From Cognatishimia activa (GTDB lineage Bacteria > Pseudomonadota > Alphaproteobacteria > Rhodobacterales > Rhodobacteraceae), in the NCBI RefSeq assembly GCF_026016445.1, contig NZ_CP096147.1, positions 1,400,501 through 1,464,500 on the forward strand: a DNA stretch of 64,000 bases, written 5' to 3'. Below, piece by piece: positions 26,041 to 35,070 of this stretch. Under the pieces are notes generated by a model. The model was not told the origin of the DNA. It was given only the letters and a program-made list of their open reading frames with translations, and made no database searches. Numbering within the stretch: position 1 is the stretch's first letter; each line of letters begins with the position of its first letter. Both the position numbers and the translations under genes were made by a program.

Positions 26041-26913
26041 ATGAAGATCGGGTTTATCGGATTAGGCAATATGGGCGGCCCAATGGCGGCCAATCTCGCC
26101 AAAGCAGGCCATGACGTCACCGGCTTTGACATGGCAGATGTCAGCATCGAGGGCGTGACTATGGCGGACACCGGTGCAGAGGCGGCCGCCGGCGCAGATG
26201 TCGTTATCACCATGCTGCCAAACGGGAAAATCCTGCGCTCTGTCGCCAATGAAATCATCCCGGTAATGTCCAAAGACGCAGCACTTGTGGATTGCTCGAC
26301 TGTAGATGTGGACAGCGCAAAGGCGGTTGCGCAGCAGGCTGAAGCCGCGGGGCTTCTCTCTGTCGATGCTCCGGTCTCTGGAGGTGTCGGCGGGGCCGCA
26401 GGCGGCACTTTGACGTTTATGGCAGGCGGCAGTTCGGCGGCATTCGCCAAGGCAGAGCCGCTCTTTGACATCATGGGTCAGAAAGCCGTGCATTGCGGAG
26501 AGGCCGGCGCTGGTCAGTCTGCCAAAATCTGCAACAATATGATCCTCGGCGTCACGATGATTGCCACCTGCGAAGCCTTTGCTTTGGCGGACAAATTAGG
26601 GCTCGACCGTCAGAAGATGTTTGACGTGGTCAGCACCTCATCGGGCTACAGCTGGACCATGAACGCCTATTGCCCTGCCCCAGGCGTCGGGCCACAAAGC
26701 CCATCGGACAATGGTTACCAACCGGGCTTTGCTGCAGAGCTGATGTTGAAAGACCTACGATTGTCGCAGCAGGCCGCAGAATCTGCAGATGCCGATACCC
26801 CCATGGGGGAAATGGCCAGCAAGCTCTATGAGCAATTCGTTGAAAATGAAGACGGTCTGGGAATGGATTTTTCGGCCATGCTGCTGCGTTTTGAAAAACG
26901 CGGTCGCGGTTGA
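26041..26913 (+). CDS. mmsB: 3-hydroxyisobutyrate dehydrogenase
   Basis: A 290-residue NAD-dependent beta-hydroxyacid dehydrogenase. The Rossmann motif GLGNMGGPMAANLAKAGH, the substrate-binding DAPVSGGVGGAAGGTL and the catalytic K162 (GAGQSAKICNNM) are present. It makes methylmalonate semialdehyde, which MmsA consumes, closing the valine pathway. It starts 3 bp after the hydrolase stop with AGGGAGAG upstream, so the three genes form one operon. Confidence 0.95.
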   Translation: MKIGFIGLGNMGGPMAANLAKAGHDVTGFDMADVSIEGVTMADTGAEAAAGADVVITMLPNGKILRSVANEIIPVMSKDAALVDCSTVDVDSAKAVAQQAEAAGLLSVDAPVSGGVGGAAGGTLTFMAGGSSAAFAKAEPLFDIMGQKAVHCGEAGAGQSAKICNNMILGVTMIATCEAFALADKLGLDRQKMFDVVSTSSGYSWTMNAYCPAPGVGPQSPSDNGYQPGFAAELMLKDLRLSQQAAESADADTPMGEMASKLYEQFVENEDGLGMDFSAMLLRFEKRGRG

Positions 26914-26981
26914 TCCATATCATATTCCGAACAGGGAATGTGAAATAAGCAAGCATCACCAACTCTAGAAAGGACTTGATG

Positions 26982-27170
26982 ATGCTTGCAAAAAACATTG
27001 GCATGATAGACCGTGCGTTCCGCCTAATTCTCGGTGCAATACTGATCTTGGGGGCGGTGCGCGAAGGCCATCTTTGGATGTGGATTGGTGTGGTGCCTCT
27101 GATCACCGGATTGATCAGCAGTTGCCCGCTCTATTCTCTCTTCGGTATCAACACCTGCAAAAAGAGCTGA
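26982..27170 (+). CDS. DUF2892 (YgaP transmembrane-like) protein
   Basis: A 62-residue inner-membrane protein. MIDRAFRLILGAIL and GLISSCPLYSLFGINTC are typical of DUF2892, which occurs alone or fused to rhodanese domains. Two membrane helices with the conserved cysteines at the C-terminal end are visible. I choose the second of two tandem ATGs because AAAGGA is then at the better distance. Confidence 0.88.
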   Translation: MLAKNIGMIDRAFRLILGAILILGAVREGHLWMWIGVVPLITGLISSCPLYSLFGINTCKKS

Positions 27171-27232
27171 CCCGCGCGCACAGGGCTTTTTCAGAAGCAA
27201 AGCATTCCGGCAGAAATCGCGACCTGAAAACT

Positions 27233-27291
27233 GAGCACATCAGCCGCTGACACATTTTCGGGTCCGCGGCGTGATGCTCCTCAAAGAGGAG
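27233..27291. other. Overlapping stem-loops between convergent genes
   Basis: GAGCACATCAGCCGC (27233-27247) pairs with GCGGCGTGATGCTC (27266-27279) with small bulges. CTCCTC-AAA-GAGGAG (27277-27291) forms a second hairpin that reuses three bases of the first, so the two structures partly compete. No T-run follows on either strand. Confidence 0.4.
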
Positions 27292-27300
27292 ATAGAACCT

Positions 27301-28071
27301 CTAACCCTGCTCTACCATTGCAAAAATTGCGCGTCGGGTGTCTTCATCAGCTGGGAAGAAGAGTTCAATCCGTAACTCTGACATAGCAACATCCTCGATG
27401 CCTCCGAACTGCGCAATGGTTGAAAAGAACGACAGGCAGGTATCGCCAACCTGATAGATCGCAGGAATGATTGTCGATATCCCCGTTGGTGCAACCTCTT
27501 CGGATTGCACGTTTGCCTGAAGTTGTGCAATCGCCGCTTCAAGCACGGGGTCACGACCGAAATGTGCGAGTTCCGTGCGCAGACGCGACAACATCAAGCG
27601 CTCGACCTCCTCAAGATTGATCAATGCACTGCGAAGTCCATGATCCCCCAGAAATGCAGTCAATAGACTGTCCCCAGCCTTTAGCCCAACCCCAGAAAAC
27701 AGCATCTCAGCAGGCCGATTGAGGGCTTCGAGTTGCCAGTGCCTGTCCACTGCAATCGCCGGGTATGGTGCGTGCTGGCTTAACGTCCAGTCCACAGCCT
27801 GTTTGAGCGGTGCCATATCAGCTTCATTCAGAGAGCGACTATCATAGACTGCCGCCAAACCTGCGGAAATCAGCAGCTGGTTCCGCGCGCCCCTCGGCAT
27901 ATCCAACTCTTCGCTAAGCCTCAGGATCATCCCTCGACTGGGCCGAGAGCGCCCTGTCTCCAGAAAGGAAATGTGTCGCGCAGAGACACCAGCTGACAGT
28001 GCAAGCTCAAGCTGACTCATCCGGCGGATCTGTCGCCATTCTTTCAGTATTTCACCAAATACTTCCTGCAT
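27301..28071 (-). CDS. XRE family regulator with MmyB-like ligand-binding domain
   Basis: A 256-residue regulator. An N-terminal helix-turn-helix (residues 8-60, MSQLELALSAGVSARHISFLETGRS) is followed by the PAS-like MmyB domain (PYPAIAVDRHWQLEALNRPA). MmyB-type regulators in other bacteria bind fatty-acid-like ligands, but nothing here fixes the ligand. It is divergent from a small membrane protein gene, and two palindromes lie between them. Confidence 0.92.
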   Translation of the reverse strand: MQEVFGEILKEWRQIRRMSQLELALSAGVSARHISFLETGRSRPSRGMILRLSEELDMPRGARNQLLISAGLAAVYDSRSLNEADMAPLKQAVDWTLSQHAPYPAIAVDRHWQLEALNRPAEMLFSGVGLKAGDSLLTAFLGDHGLRSALINLEEVERLMLSRLRTELAHFGRDPVLEAAIAQLQANVQSEEVAPTGISTIIPAIYQVGDTCLSFFSTIAQFGGIEDVAMSELRIELFFPADEDTRRAIFAMVEQG

Positions 28072-28103
28072 ATCGCCTCCACGATTTCCACCACTCTAGT
28101 GCA

Positions 28104-28136
28104 TTGGAGTTCCAAAACCACTTACCTTGCAGGTAA
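28104..28136. promoter_or_regulatory. Two candidate operators in the XRE/membrane-protein gap
   Basis: TTGGA-GT-TCCAA (28104-28115) and TTACCT-TGC-AGGTAA (28122-28136) are perfect palindromes 6 bp apart in the divergent promoter region. They are plausible binding sites for the adjacent XRE regulator. Confidence 0.5.
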
Positions 28137-28200
28137 TTGTTTTGCTGATGTGATTTCGAGAAACCTGCGCGCATTCCAAGTGTGAGCAGAGGAACATCAC

Positions 28201-28644
28201 ATGACATTAGAGACTTCCATCCGCGTTCTCAGGTCTGCCTGTATAGGCACCACACTCTACGCGATCGCATTGATTTTTGGGCTTTTTCTTCCGCCTTTTG
28301 CGGCGTTCAACAACTTCTTTGCAGACATCGCACATCTGCCAATGGACGGTGAACAGACCATTGAAACACCGACCGAGCGGCTCTTTCTAGCCATCTTTGC
28401 AGGGCTGATGCTGGGCTTCGCGGGCTTCGTTTGGCAAATTACGACGCATGTCTTTTCCAAGAACCCCAACCTTGGGGCTAAAATCATGATCCCAGCAGTT
28501 CTGGCCTGGTATATCCCAGATGGCATCGGGTCCCTGATCGCAGGCGCATGGTTCAACGTCGTGATGAACACATTCTTCCTCGGCCTGTTCCTCCTCCCCG
28601 TTATACTCGTTCACAAACCCGCGCAGAGCGCGCGCGCTGCATAA
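28201..28644 (+). CDS. Small integral membrane protein, unknown function
   Basis: A 147-residue protein with four predicted membrane helices (around residues 15-40, 62-82, 95-112, 118-138). GAGGAA lies upstream of the ATG. No family is recognised. Divergence from an MmyB-type regulator suggests it is that regulator's target, as is common for this arrangement. Confidence 0.75.
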   Translation: MTLETSIRVLRSACIGTTLYAIALIFGLFLPPFAAFNNFFADIAHLPMDGEQTIETPTERLFLAIFAGLMLGFAGFVWQITTHVFSKNPNLGAKIMIPAVLAWYIPDGIGSLIAGAWFNVVMNTFFLGLFLLPVILVHKPAQSARAA

Positions 28645-28650
28645 ATTCAC

Positions 28651-28700
28651 CTTTGCATAAATACTCCGGGGAGTCGCCGCAGGCGGCGGGGCAGAGCCCC
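28651..28700 (-). repeat. Rhodobacteraceae-type extragenic repeat, copy 2
   Basis: On the minus strand it starts at the last base of the uvrA stop codon. It contains GGGGCTCTGCCCC, then GCCGCCTGCGGC, then CCCCGGAGTATTTATGCAAAG. The first two parts are hairpins and the last is the core shared with 17071-17108. It may act as the uvrA 3' end structure. Confidence 0.65.
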
Positions 28701-31558
28701 TACTCCGCTGCCACCCGTGTCGCGTTCAGCATCTCTTTCAAGTAGCGCCCAGTATGGCTGCGCGGAGACTGCGCCACCTCTTCCGGCGTGCCTTCAGCGA
28801 CAACTTCACCACCACCGTCACCGCCTTCCGGGCCAATATCGATGATGTGATCTGCGGTTTTCACCACATCCAGATTGTGTTCAATTACAATCACGGTATT
28901 GCCTTGCTCCACCAATTCATGCAGCACTTCCAATAGCTTACGCACATCTTCAAAGTGCAAACCAGTGGTTGGTTCATCCAGGATATAAAGCGTGCGGCCC
29001 GTCGAGCGTTTCGCCAGTTCCTTGGAAAGCTTCACCCGTTGCGCCTCACCACCTGAGAGCGTCGTCGCCTGCTGGCCAACCTTAATATAGTCAAGCCCCA
29101 CACGGCTCAGAGCCTCCATCTTATCGCGGATCGACGGCACGGCCTTGAAGAACTCCTTCGCGTCCTCAACGGTCATATCCAACACGTCAGCGATGCTCTT
29201 ACCCTTGAACTTGATCTCCAAAGTCTCGCGGTTGTAGCGCGCACCGTTACAGGTTTCACACTGCACATAGACATCCGGCAGGAAGTGCATCTCAATCTTG
29301 ATGACACCATCACCCTGACAGGCTTCACAGCGCCCGCCTTTGACGTTGAACGAGAAACGCCCCGGCTTATAGCCACGTGTTTTGGCCTCTGGCAGCCCGG
29401 CAAACCAATCACGGATCGGAGTGAAGGCACCGGTATAAGTCGCTGGGTTCGACCTTGGTGTGCGCCCAATCGGACGTTGGTCGATATCGATGACCTTATC
29501 CAGATGCTCCAGTCCTTTGATGGTCTCACAAGGTGCAGGGGTCTGTCGCGCACCATTGAGGCGCATGGAAGCGGTTTTGAACAGGGTTTCAATGGTCAGC
29601 GTAGATTTACCGCCACCTGAAACACCGGTTACGCAGACAAATTTGCCCAGCGGGAAATCAACGGTCACATTTTTCAGGTTGTTCCCTGTCGCCTTCACAA
29701 CGGTCAGTTTCTTGCCGTTGCCTTCGCGGCGCTCCAGCGGAACGCTGATTTCTCGCGTGCCAGAGAGGTACTGCCCCGTTATCGAGCCCGCATCTGCCGT
29801 GATCTCGGCAGGCGTTCCTTTTGACACGACCTGACCACCATGCACACCAGCCCCTGGCCCAATGTCAAAAACGTAATCCGCCTCGCGGATCGCCTCTTCA
29901 TCGTGTTCAACCACGATAACCGTATTGCCCTGATCGCGCAGGTTCTTCAGCGTGCCCAGCAGACGGTCATTGTCGCGCTGGTGCAGACCAATCGATGGCT
30001 CATCAAGCACATAAAGAACGCCGGTCAGGCCAGAACCGATCTGGCTGGCCAGACGGATGCGTTGGCTTTCCCCGCCAGACAGGGTGCCACTTGAACGTGA
30101 CAACGTAAGGTATTCCAAACCAACGTTATTTAGGAATCCAAGCCGCTCTGAAATCTCTTTAATGATCGCTCGCGCAATCTCTTGTTTCTGAGGTGTCAGG
30201 CTTTCGTGCACCGAAGCCATCCAATCCGCAGCTTCGCGGATCGACATTTCCACGACTTGACCGACATGCATACCCGCAATCTTAACCGCCAGCGCCTCTT
30301 CCCTCAGACGATAGCCGCTGCAGGCCCCGCATGGACGGTTGTTCTGATAGCGTTCAAATTCCTCTCGGATCCAGTTGGAATCCGTCTCACGATAGCGCCG
30401 CTCCATATTTGGAATGACACCTTCAAAGACCCGCGTGACTTCGTAGACACGGCCACCTTCATCATAGCGGAATGGGATTTCCTCTTCACCAGAACCATAG
30501 AGAAAGACCTGCTGCACGTGTTTCGGCAAGTCCTTCCAAGAGGTGTTCTTGTCAAACTCGTAGTGCTTCGCAATTGCCTCAATAGTCTGCAGGAAATATG
30601 GAGATTTCCCCTTCCGCCAAGGCGCCAATGCACCGTCATAAATTTTCAAAGTCGCATCAGGCACCACGAGTTTTTCGTCGAAAAACAACTCCTTACCCAG
30701 ACCGTCACATTCCGGGCAAGCCCCGAATGGCGCGTTGAATGAGAAGAGACGTGGCTCGATTTCAGGAATGGTAAACCCAGATACAGGGCACGCGAAGTTT
30801 TCAGAAAAGGTGATACGTTCCGGGTCGCCTTCTTTCGGTGCGGTTTCCAGCACGGCAATGCCATCGGCCAGATCAAGCGCTGTGCGCAGGCTGTCCGCCA
30901 GTCGGGTTTCCAGCCCTTCCCGGATCACAATCCGGTCCACCACCACATCGATGTCGTGGCGGTATTTCTTGTCCAATGTCGGCGGCGTATCGAGCTCATA
31001 GAACTCGCCATCCACTTTCACCCGCTGAAAGCCCTGTTTGCGCAGTTCCAGGAATTCTTTTCTGTATTCGCCTTTGCGATCCCGCACGATTGGGGCCAGC
31101 AAATAGCCGCGCGTGCCCTCCTCCAGCGTCATCACACGGTCAACCATGTCCTGCACTTGCTGGGCTTCGATGGGCAGACCAGTTGCTGGGGAATACGGTG
31201 TCCCGACCCGCGCAAACAACAGGCGCATGTAGTCATAAATCTCTGTGACCGTGCCGACAGTCGAGCGTGGATTTTTGGAGGTTGTTTTCTGCTCAATCGA
31301 GATCGCAGGGCTGAGACCCGCAATGTGATCGACGTCAGGTTTCTCCATCATGTCAAGGAATTGGCGGGCATATGCGCTGAGGCTTTCCACATAGCGGCGC
31401 TGGCCTTCGGCGTAGATCGTATCAAAGGCCAAAGACGACTTCCCGGAGCCAGAGAGCCCTGTGATCACCACCAGCTGATCGCGCGGAATATCCACGTCGA
31501 TGGACTTCAAATTATGCTCGCGCGCGCCGCGCACCTCGATGTTTTTTAGCTCAGCCAT
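28700..31558 (-). CDS. uvrA: Excinuclease ABC subunit A
   Basis: A 952-residue ATPase that scans DNA for damage in nucleotide excision repair and loads UvrB. Two ABC domains are visible, each with Walker A (GLSGSGKS at 34-41; GVSGGGKST) and the signature TLSGGE. The C-terminal zinc module is intact (CEACQGDG...CETC). The first zinc finger reads CPVS...CPEC, with Ser replacing one Cys. I start at [19 protein letters not shown], the family-typical N terminus, rather than 20 codons upstream. A LexA box lies 66 bp upstream. Confidence 0.97.
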   Translation of the reverse strand: MAELKNIEVRGAREHNLKSIDVDIPRDQLVVITGLSGSGKSSLAFDTIYAEGQRRYVESLSAYARQFLDMMEKPDVDHIAGLSPAISIEQKTTSKNPRSTVGTVTEIYDYMRLLFARVGTPYSPATGLPIEAQQVQDMVDRVMTLEEGTRGYLLAPIVRDRKGEYRKEFLELRKQGFQRVKVDGEFYELDTPPTLDKKYRHDIDVVVDRIVIREGLETRLADSLRTALDLADGIAVLETAPKEGDPERITFSENFACPVSGFTIPEIEPRLFSFNAPFGACPECDGLGKELFFDEKLVVPDATLKIYDGALAPWRKGKSPYFLQTIEAIAKHYEFDKNTSWKDLPKHVQQVFLYGSGEEEIPFRYDEGGRVYEVTRVFEGVIPNMERRYRETDSNWIREEFERYQNNRPCGACSGYRLREEALAVKIAGMHVGQVVEMSIREAADWMASVHESLTPQKQEIARAIIKEISERLGFLNNVGLEYLTLSRSSGTLSGGESQRIRLASQIGSGLTGVLYVLDEPSIGLHQRDNDRLLGTLKNLRDQGNTVIVVEHDEEAIREADYVFDIGPGAGVHGGQVVSKGTPAEITADAGSITGQYLSGTREISVPLERREGNGKKLTVVKATGNNLKNVTVDFPLGKFVCVTGVSGGGKSTLTIETLFKTASMRLNGARQTPAPCETIKGLEHLDKVIDIDQRPIGRTPRSNPATYTGAFTPIRDWFAGLPEAKTRGYKPGRFSFNVKGGRCEACQGDGVIKIEMHFLPDVYVQCETCNGARYNRETLEIKFKGKSIADVLDMTVEDAKEFFKAVPSIRDKMEALSRVGLDYIKVGQQATTLSGGEAQRVKLSKELAKRSTGRTLYILDEPTTGLHFEDVRKLLEVLHELVEQGNTVIVIEHNLDVVKTADHIIDIGPEGGDGGGEVVAEGTPEEVAQSPRSHTGRYLKEMLNATRVAAE

Positions 31559-31623
31559 ACGGGCCCCCAAATGCAGCCCTTCACAAATAGGTCGATGGGC
31601 CTGAGTCTCCAATAGCAAATAGT

Positions 31624-31638
31624 GAACAAAATATGAAC
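31624..31638 (-). promoter_or_regulatory. LexA (SOS) box of uvrA
   Basis: GAAC-AAAATAT-GAAC, read on the minus strand as GTTC-N7-GTTC, is an exact match to the alphaproteobacterial LexA consensus. It sits in the uvrA promoter region, so SOS induction of uvrA is expected. Confidence 0.85.
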
Positions 31639-31723
31639 ACCTTATTGAATTCTATAGAGTCGTTCCCTGAACTAAATGGAATCTCAAGTAAGAAATATAG
31701 GTATGCTAGAATTTGGGTGCTTA

Positions 31724-31742
31724 GCTGTCAGATTTTGACAGC
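31724..31742. repeat. Inverted repeat in the uvrA-DUF1801 gap
   Basis: GCTGTCA-GATTT-TGACAGC is a perfect 7-bp stem in an AT-rich 260-bp gap with no gene seen. No T-run follows on either strand. It could be an operator or RNA hairpin. Confidence 0.4.
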
Positions 31743-31817
31743 AGTTTGAGGGGAGATCGATTGACTTAAGCTACGCGGACAAACCTGACGTGAGCCTTAT
31801 CGACTGGAATGATGGTT

Positions 31818-32231
31818 TTAAAGTTGTTGGCCCGGAAGCTTCAGGGCTTGGTGAACCCAGCGCATAAGTTGCTCTTTATCGAGGGCCTCATCCTCGCGAA
31901 TATCCAGATACCGTGTGCCCTCTACCTTGGATGCTTTCGGCGGTGCTGGATCAAGCGATGTCCCGGTCAAAAAAGTGATCTGGACGTAGTTTTTGTAGCA
32001 GTACATCGCTAGAAACCAACCATCCTCTTTGCCATAGAATGGCGTGTTCCAACGAACCTGTTTGCGTACCTCAGGGAAGGCCCTTACGACGGTTGCGTCG
32101 ATTTCCTTACCAAGCGCGCTTTTCCAACCGAGCATCGCCGATATATACGTCTGTACGACTTCGTTGCCATCACCCTTTGGGACATAAGGGTTCGTGCAGG
32201 AGGAATGTGTGGGCTTTTTCTTGTTGGTCAT
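31818..32231 (-). CDS. DUF1801 domain protein
   Basis: A 137-residue small protein. VRWNTPFYGKEDGWFLAMYCYKNYVQITFLTG is the conserved core of the DUF1801/YdhG-like fold, whose function is unknown. I start at the internal ATG (MTNKKKP) rather than 18 codons upstream, though its ribosome site is weak. It stands alone, with gaps of 150-260 bp on both sides. Confidence 0.85.
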   Translation of the reverse strand: MTNKKKPTHSSCTNPYVPKGDGNEVVQTYISAMLGWKSALGKEIDATVVRAFPEVRKQVRWNTPFYGKEDGWFLAMYCYKNYVQITFLTGTSLDPAPPKASKVEGTRYLDIREDEALDKEQLMRWVHQALKLPGQQL

Positions 32232-32379
32232 AAGATGAGCGTACCATGAGCAAGTTTGAAAACCGACTCTCGGTTCCAGGTGCATTCCTCAAGTCGGGCT
32301 CAAAGCAGGCACTCGACCGAGAACTACGATAACACGCTTGTCGCGGTATTACATTACCTTGAAGTTACAAAGGAAATGC

Positions 32380-32940
32380 TCACGCCTTCCGCCCCAAGGC
32401 CCAAGCCACAATTGGGAAATTCCGGTCGTTTTCCAGATTATCCTTTTCATTGTCATATTCTGGCGGCCATTCCGCCTCCAGATTACGCATGGCGGCCTCG
32501 CGGTTACCCCACTGGGCGGAACGCACCTGATCTTCGGCGAAACCTGCTTCGACCAATAGGTTCGCCAAGCCACGCGCGGACCAGCGAGAGCAATCCTGCG
32601 GCGCGGCGTGATATGGGATATGAAACGGCACAGCGAGCCAGAAATACCCACCGGGACGCAGCATTTCCATCACGTGTTTGGTGGCGGCATAGGGGCGATC
32701 CAGATGCTCCCAGACCTGATTGGCGAGGATGAGGTCGTATTTCAGCACCTCACCATCCAGATAGCGTACAGGCCCTTTGCAGATATCATGCGCCGGGAAT
32801 TTGTATTGCACATAGGACTTGGTCTTGAGGTTCATGCCCCATTGGCCGGAAATCTCTGCGACATCCATGTCTTGAACGCCGATCTCCTCCATCATGCGAC
32901 GGCTACGGCGGTTCATAATGATCCGGTTCAGGCTGGGCAT
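32380..32940 (-). CDS. Class I SAM-dependent methyltransferase
   Basis: A 186-residue protein with methyltransferase features in the C-terminal two thirds: YDLILANQVWEHLDRPYAA (motif II-like), then MLRPGGYFWLAVPF. The N-terminal SAM-binding glycine loop is atypical. It starts 28 bp after the lpdA stop and is probably cotranscribed. Substrate unknown. Confidence 0.82.
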   Translation of the reverse strand: MPSLNRIIMNRRSRRMMEEIGVQDMDVAEISGQWGMNLKTKSYVQYKFPAHDICKGPVRYLDGEVLKYDLILANQVWEHLDRPYAATKHVMEMLRPGGYFWLAVPFHIPYHAAPQDCSRWSARGLANLLVEAGFAEDQVRSAQWGNREAAMRNLEAEWPPEYDNEKDNLENDRNFPIVAWALGRKA

Positions 32941-32968
32941 CTGCTCTCGTCCTTAAAAGGGCTTCTGG

Positions 32969-34363
32969 TTAAATATGCAGCGCCCGATCGTAGGCATCGA
33001 GCACGCTTTCGTGCATCATTTCAGAAAGCGTTGGGTGCGGGAAGACTGTTTCCATCAAATCTTCTTCCGTTGTCTCCAGCTGACGCCCGACGACGTAGCC
33101 CTGGATCATCTCAGTCACCTCAGCACCGATCATATGCGCGCCCAGTAATTCGCCGGTTTTGGCGTCAAAGACAGTTTTCACCATACCCTCTGGTTCGCCC
33201 AAAGCGATGGCCTTGCCGTTGCCAATGAATGGGAAGCGACCCACTTTGATGTCATAGCCAGCTTCTTTGGCTTTGGCCTCTGTCAGACCCACAGAGGCGA
33301 CCTGCGGATGGCAATAGGTACAGCCTGCAATGCTTTCTGGCTTCACCGCGTGGGGTTTTCCGCCAGCGATGAGTTCAGCGATCATAACTCCCTCATGGGA
33401 GGCTTTATGGGCCAGCCATGGCGCGCCTGCGACGTCGCCGATGGCATAGAGCCCGTCCACGCCCGTGCGACAGTATTCATCCGTCACAACATGCGTGCGG
33501 TCGATCTTCACGCCAAGCGCCTCAAGACCCAGACCTTCGACATTGCCCACAATACCGACTGCGGAAATCACGCTGTCAAAATCATGTTTGGTGACCTTGC
33601 CACCCACTTCGATATGCGCCGTCACCTTGCCTTTTGCGCGATCCAGTTGTTTGACCATGGCTTTCTCCATGATCGTCATGCCCTGTTTCTGGAAGGCCTT
33701 CTTCGCAAAGCCTGAAATCTCGGCATCTTCCACTGGCAGGATGCGATCCATGACTTCGACAACGGTCGTGTCAGCGCCAAGCGTGTTGTAGAAGCTCGCA
33801 AATTCGATACCGATCGCACCAGAGCCAATCACCAAAAGCTTCTTCGGCATGCGTGGCGGTTGCAGCGCGTGTTTGTAGGTCCAGACCAGATCACCATCCG
33901 CCTCCAACCCCGGCAGCTCCCGCGCCCGCGCTCCGGTTGCCACAACGATATGTTTAGAGGTCAGCTCTTCGGTGCCTTTGTCGGTTTTGACAGAGACCTT
34001 GCCTTTTGCAGGAATGGTCGCCTCGCCCATGAAGGTCGTGACCTTGTTCTTTTTCATCAGATGGCCGATGCCAGAGTTCAGCTGCTTGGCCACCCCGCGA
34101 GAACGTTTCACCACCGCATCAAGGTCATAAGAGATATTGTCCGCGCTCAATCCGTAGTCTTTAGCGTGGTTCATCAGATGGAAGACTTCAGAGGAACGCA
34201 GCAGCGCCTTTGTTGGGATACAGCCCCAGTTCAGGCAGATCCCCCCCATGTGTTCCCGTTCAATGATCGCAACCTTCAGCCCCAGCTGCGCCCCACGGAT
34301 CGCCGCCACATAGCCGCCCGGCCCTGCTCCAATCACAATCATATCAAAGGATTTTGCGGCCAT
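32969..34363 (-). CDS. lpdA: Dihydrolipoyl dehydrogenase (E3)
   Basis: A 464-residue FAD/NAD flavoprotein that reoxidises lipoamide on 2-oxoacid dehydrogenase complexes. The FAD motif GAGPGGYVAA, redox cysteines C43 and C48 (GGICLNWGCIPTK) and the C-terminal active-site HPTLSEMMHE are present. GGGAGAG precedes the ATG. The PDH operon at 55-59 kb lacks an E3 gene, so this copy may serve it; other 2-oxoacid complexes elsewhere could share it. Confidence 0.95.
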   Translation of the reverse strand: MAAKSFDMIVIGAGPGGYVAAIRGAQLGLKVAIIEREHMGGICLNWGCIPTKALLRSSEVFHLMNHAKDYGLSADNISYDLDAVVKRSRGVAKQLNSGIGHLMKKNKVTTFMGEATIPAKGKVSVKTDKGTEELTSKHIVVATGARARELPGLEADGDLVWTYKHALQPPRMPKKLLVIGSGAIGIEFASFYNTLGADTTVVEVMDRILPVEDAEISGFAKKAFQKQGMTIMEKAMVKQLDRAKGKVTAHIEVGGKVTKHDFDSVISAVGIVGNVEGLGLEALGVKIDRTHVVTDEYCRTGVDGLYAIGDVAGAPWLAHKASHEGVMIAELIAGGKPHAVKPESIAGCTYCHPQVASVGLTEAKAKEAGYDIKVGRFPFIGNGKAIALGEPEGMVKTVFDAKTGELLGAHMIGAEVTEMIQGYVVGRQLETTEEDLMETVFPHPTLSEMMHESVLDAYDRALHI

Positions 34364-34465
34364 GATGCTCTCCCAGTTAAAGCTTTTCATGAACCTTACG
34401 AAGCCTCACGCGAAGTGCAACGAGGTTTTTTCCTGGGCGCACGCTTCAAGCATGGGTTTGAAACC

Positions 34466-34924
34466 TCAGGCTTCGATTTTCATGGGAAGCACTGGGCCCC
34501 AATCTGACGCGATCACGTCGCCAAATATCTGAAAGCCAACTTTCTGATAAACAGCGATCGCAACCGTATTTTTCGGGTCAGGATCGGTTGCAACCACGGG
34601 AACGCCTTCTTTGAACAGCGTTTGCACATGTTGGGTGATCAAAGCACTGCCGTGTCCAAGGCCAATCTTGTCGGGTTCACCAATGTACTGATCAATGCCG
34701 CGCGCACCCTTTGGAAGGTGGGCGAAGTAGTGATCAAAATCCCAGCCCTGCACCGCGTAATCCTGAATATAGGCGAAGGGTTTGTTATCCTGACAGACCA
34801 GCCAGCGCCTCACCAAGGGATGTGCAAGTTCTTCTTCATCGAGTTTTTCGTCATCCCCCCACCATTTGCGCACATGCGGACGCTGGCGCCAGCTGTCAAT
34901 GAGGCCAAAGTCATCTGGGGTCAC
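34466..34924 (-). CDS. GNAT acetyltransferase, AAC(6')-like, with an unusual start
   Basis: A protein of 152 residues if started at GTG. WWGDDE, DYAVQGWDFDHYFAHLPKGARGIDQYIG, GHGSALI and VAIAVYQKVGF follow the aminoglycoside 6'-N-acetyltransferase-like branch of GNAT, many of which have other acceptors. The only conventional in-frame start is GTG without a ribosome site. Upstream in-frame codons (SPYQFRS) look like coding sequence continuing to a TGA, with GGAAGG lying before ATC codons. A 16-codon frame (MEGIL...) ends exactly over this GTG. Confidence 0.8.
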   Translation of the reverse strand: MTPDDFGLIDSWRQRPHVRKWWGDDEKLDEEELAHPLVRRWLVCQDNKPFAYIQDYAVQGWDFDHYFAHLPKGARGIDQYIGEPDKIGLGHGSALITQHVQTLFKEGVPVVATDPDPKNTVAIAVYQKVGFQIFGDVIASDWGPVLPMKIEA

Positions 34925-35020
34925 AGAGCGAAACTGATATGGTGATTGATCGATGATAGGATGCCTTCCATCTCAAAATGTTGGGCTAAGAATCTGAGCT
35001 CACGTTTGAGATAAAGCAAC

Positions 35021-35047
35021 AAAAAACCCGCGCCATGGGCACGGGTT
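35021..35047 (-). terminator. Terminator downstream of DUF924 gene
   Basis: AACCCG...CGGGTT hairpin around a CCATGG centre. On the minus strand it is followed by TTTTTT, 24 bp after the DUF924 stop. Confidence 0.85.
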
Positions 35048-35070
35048 TTCTAAAACGAAGAGCTGCTGGT

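Noticed and set aside
28651..28700. An insertion-sequence end or terminal inverted repeat
   Set aside because: No transposase or target-site duplication nearby; the sequence matches an extragenic repeat seen elsewhere in the window.
29285..31549. Several 100-200 codon plus-strand frames opposite uvrA
   Set aside because: All are antisense to uvrA and lack ribosome sites or domains.
34466..34924. The GNAT gene as a resistance gene or pseudogene
   Set aside because: The domain is full length and uninterrupted; only the start is odd. AAC(6')-like chromosomal proteins often have other roles, so resistance cannot be claimed.
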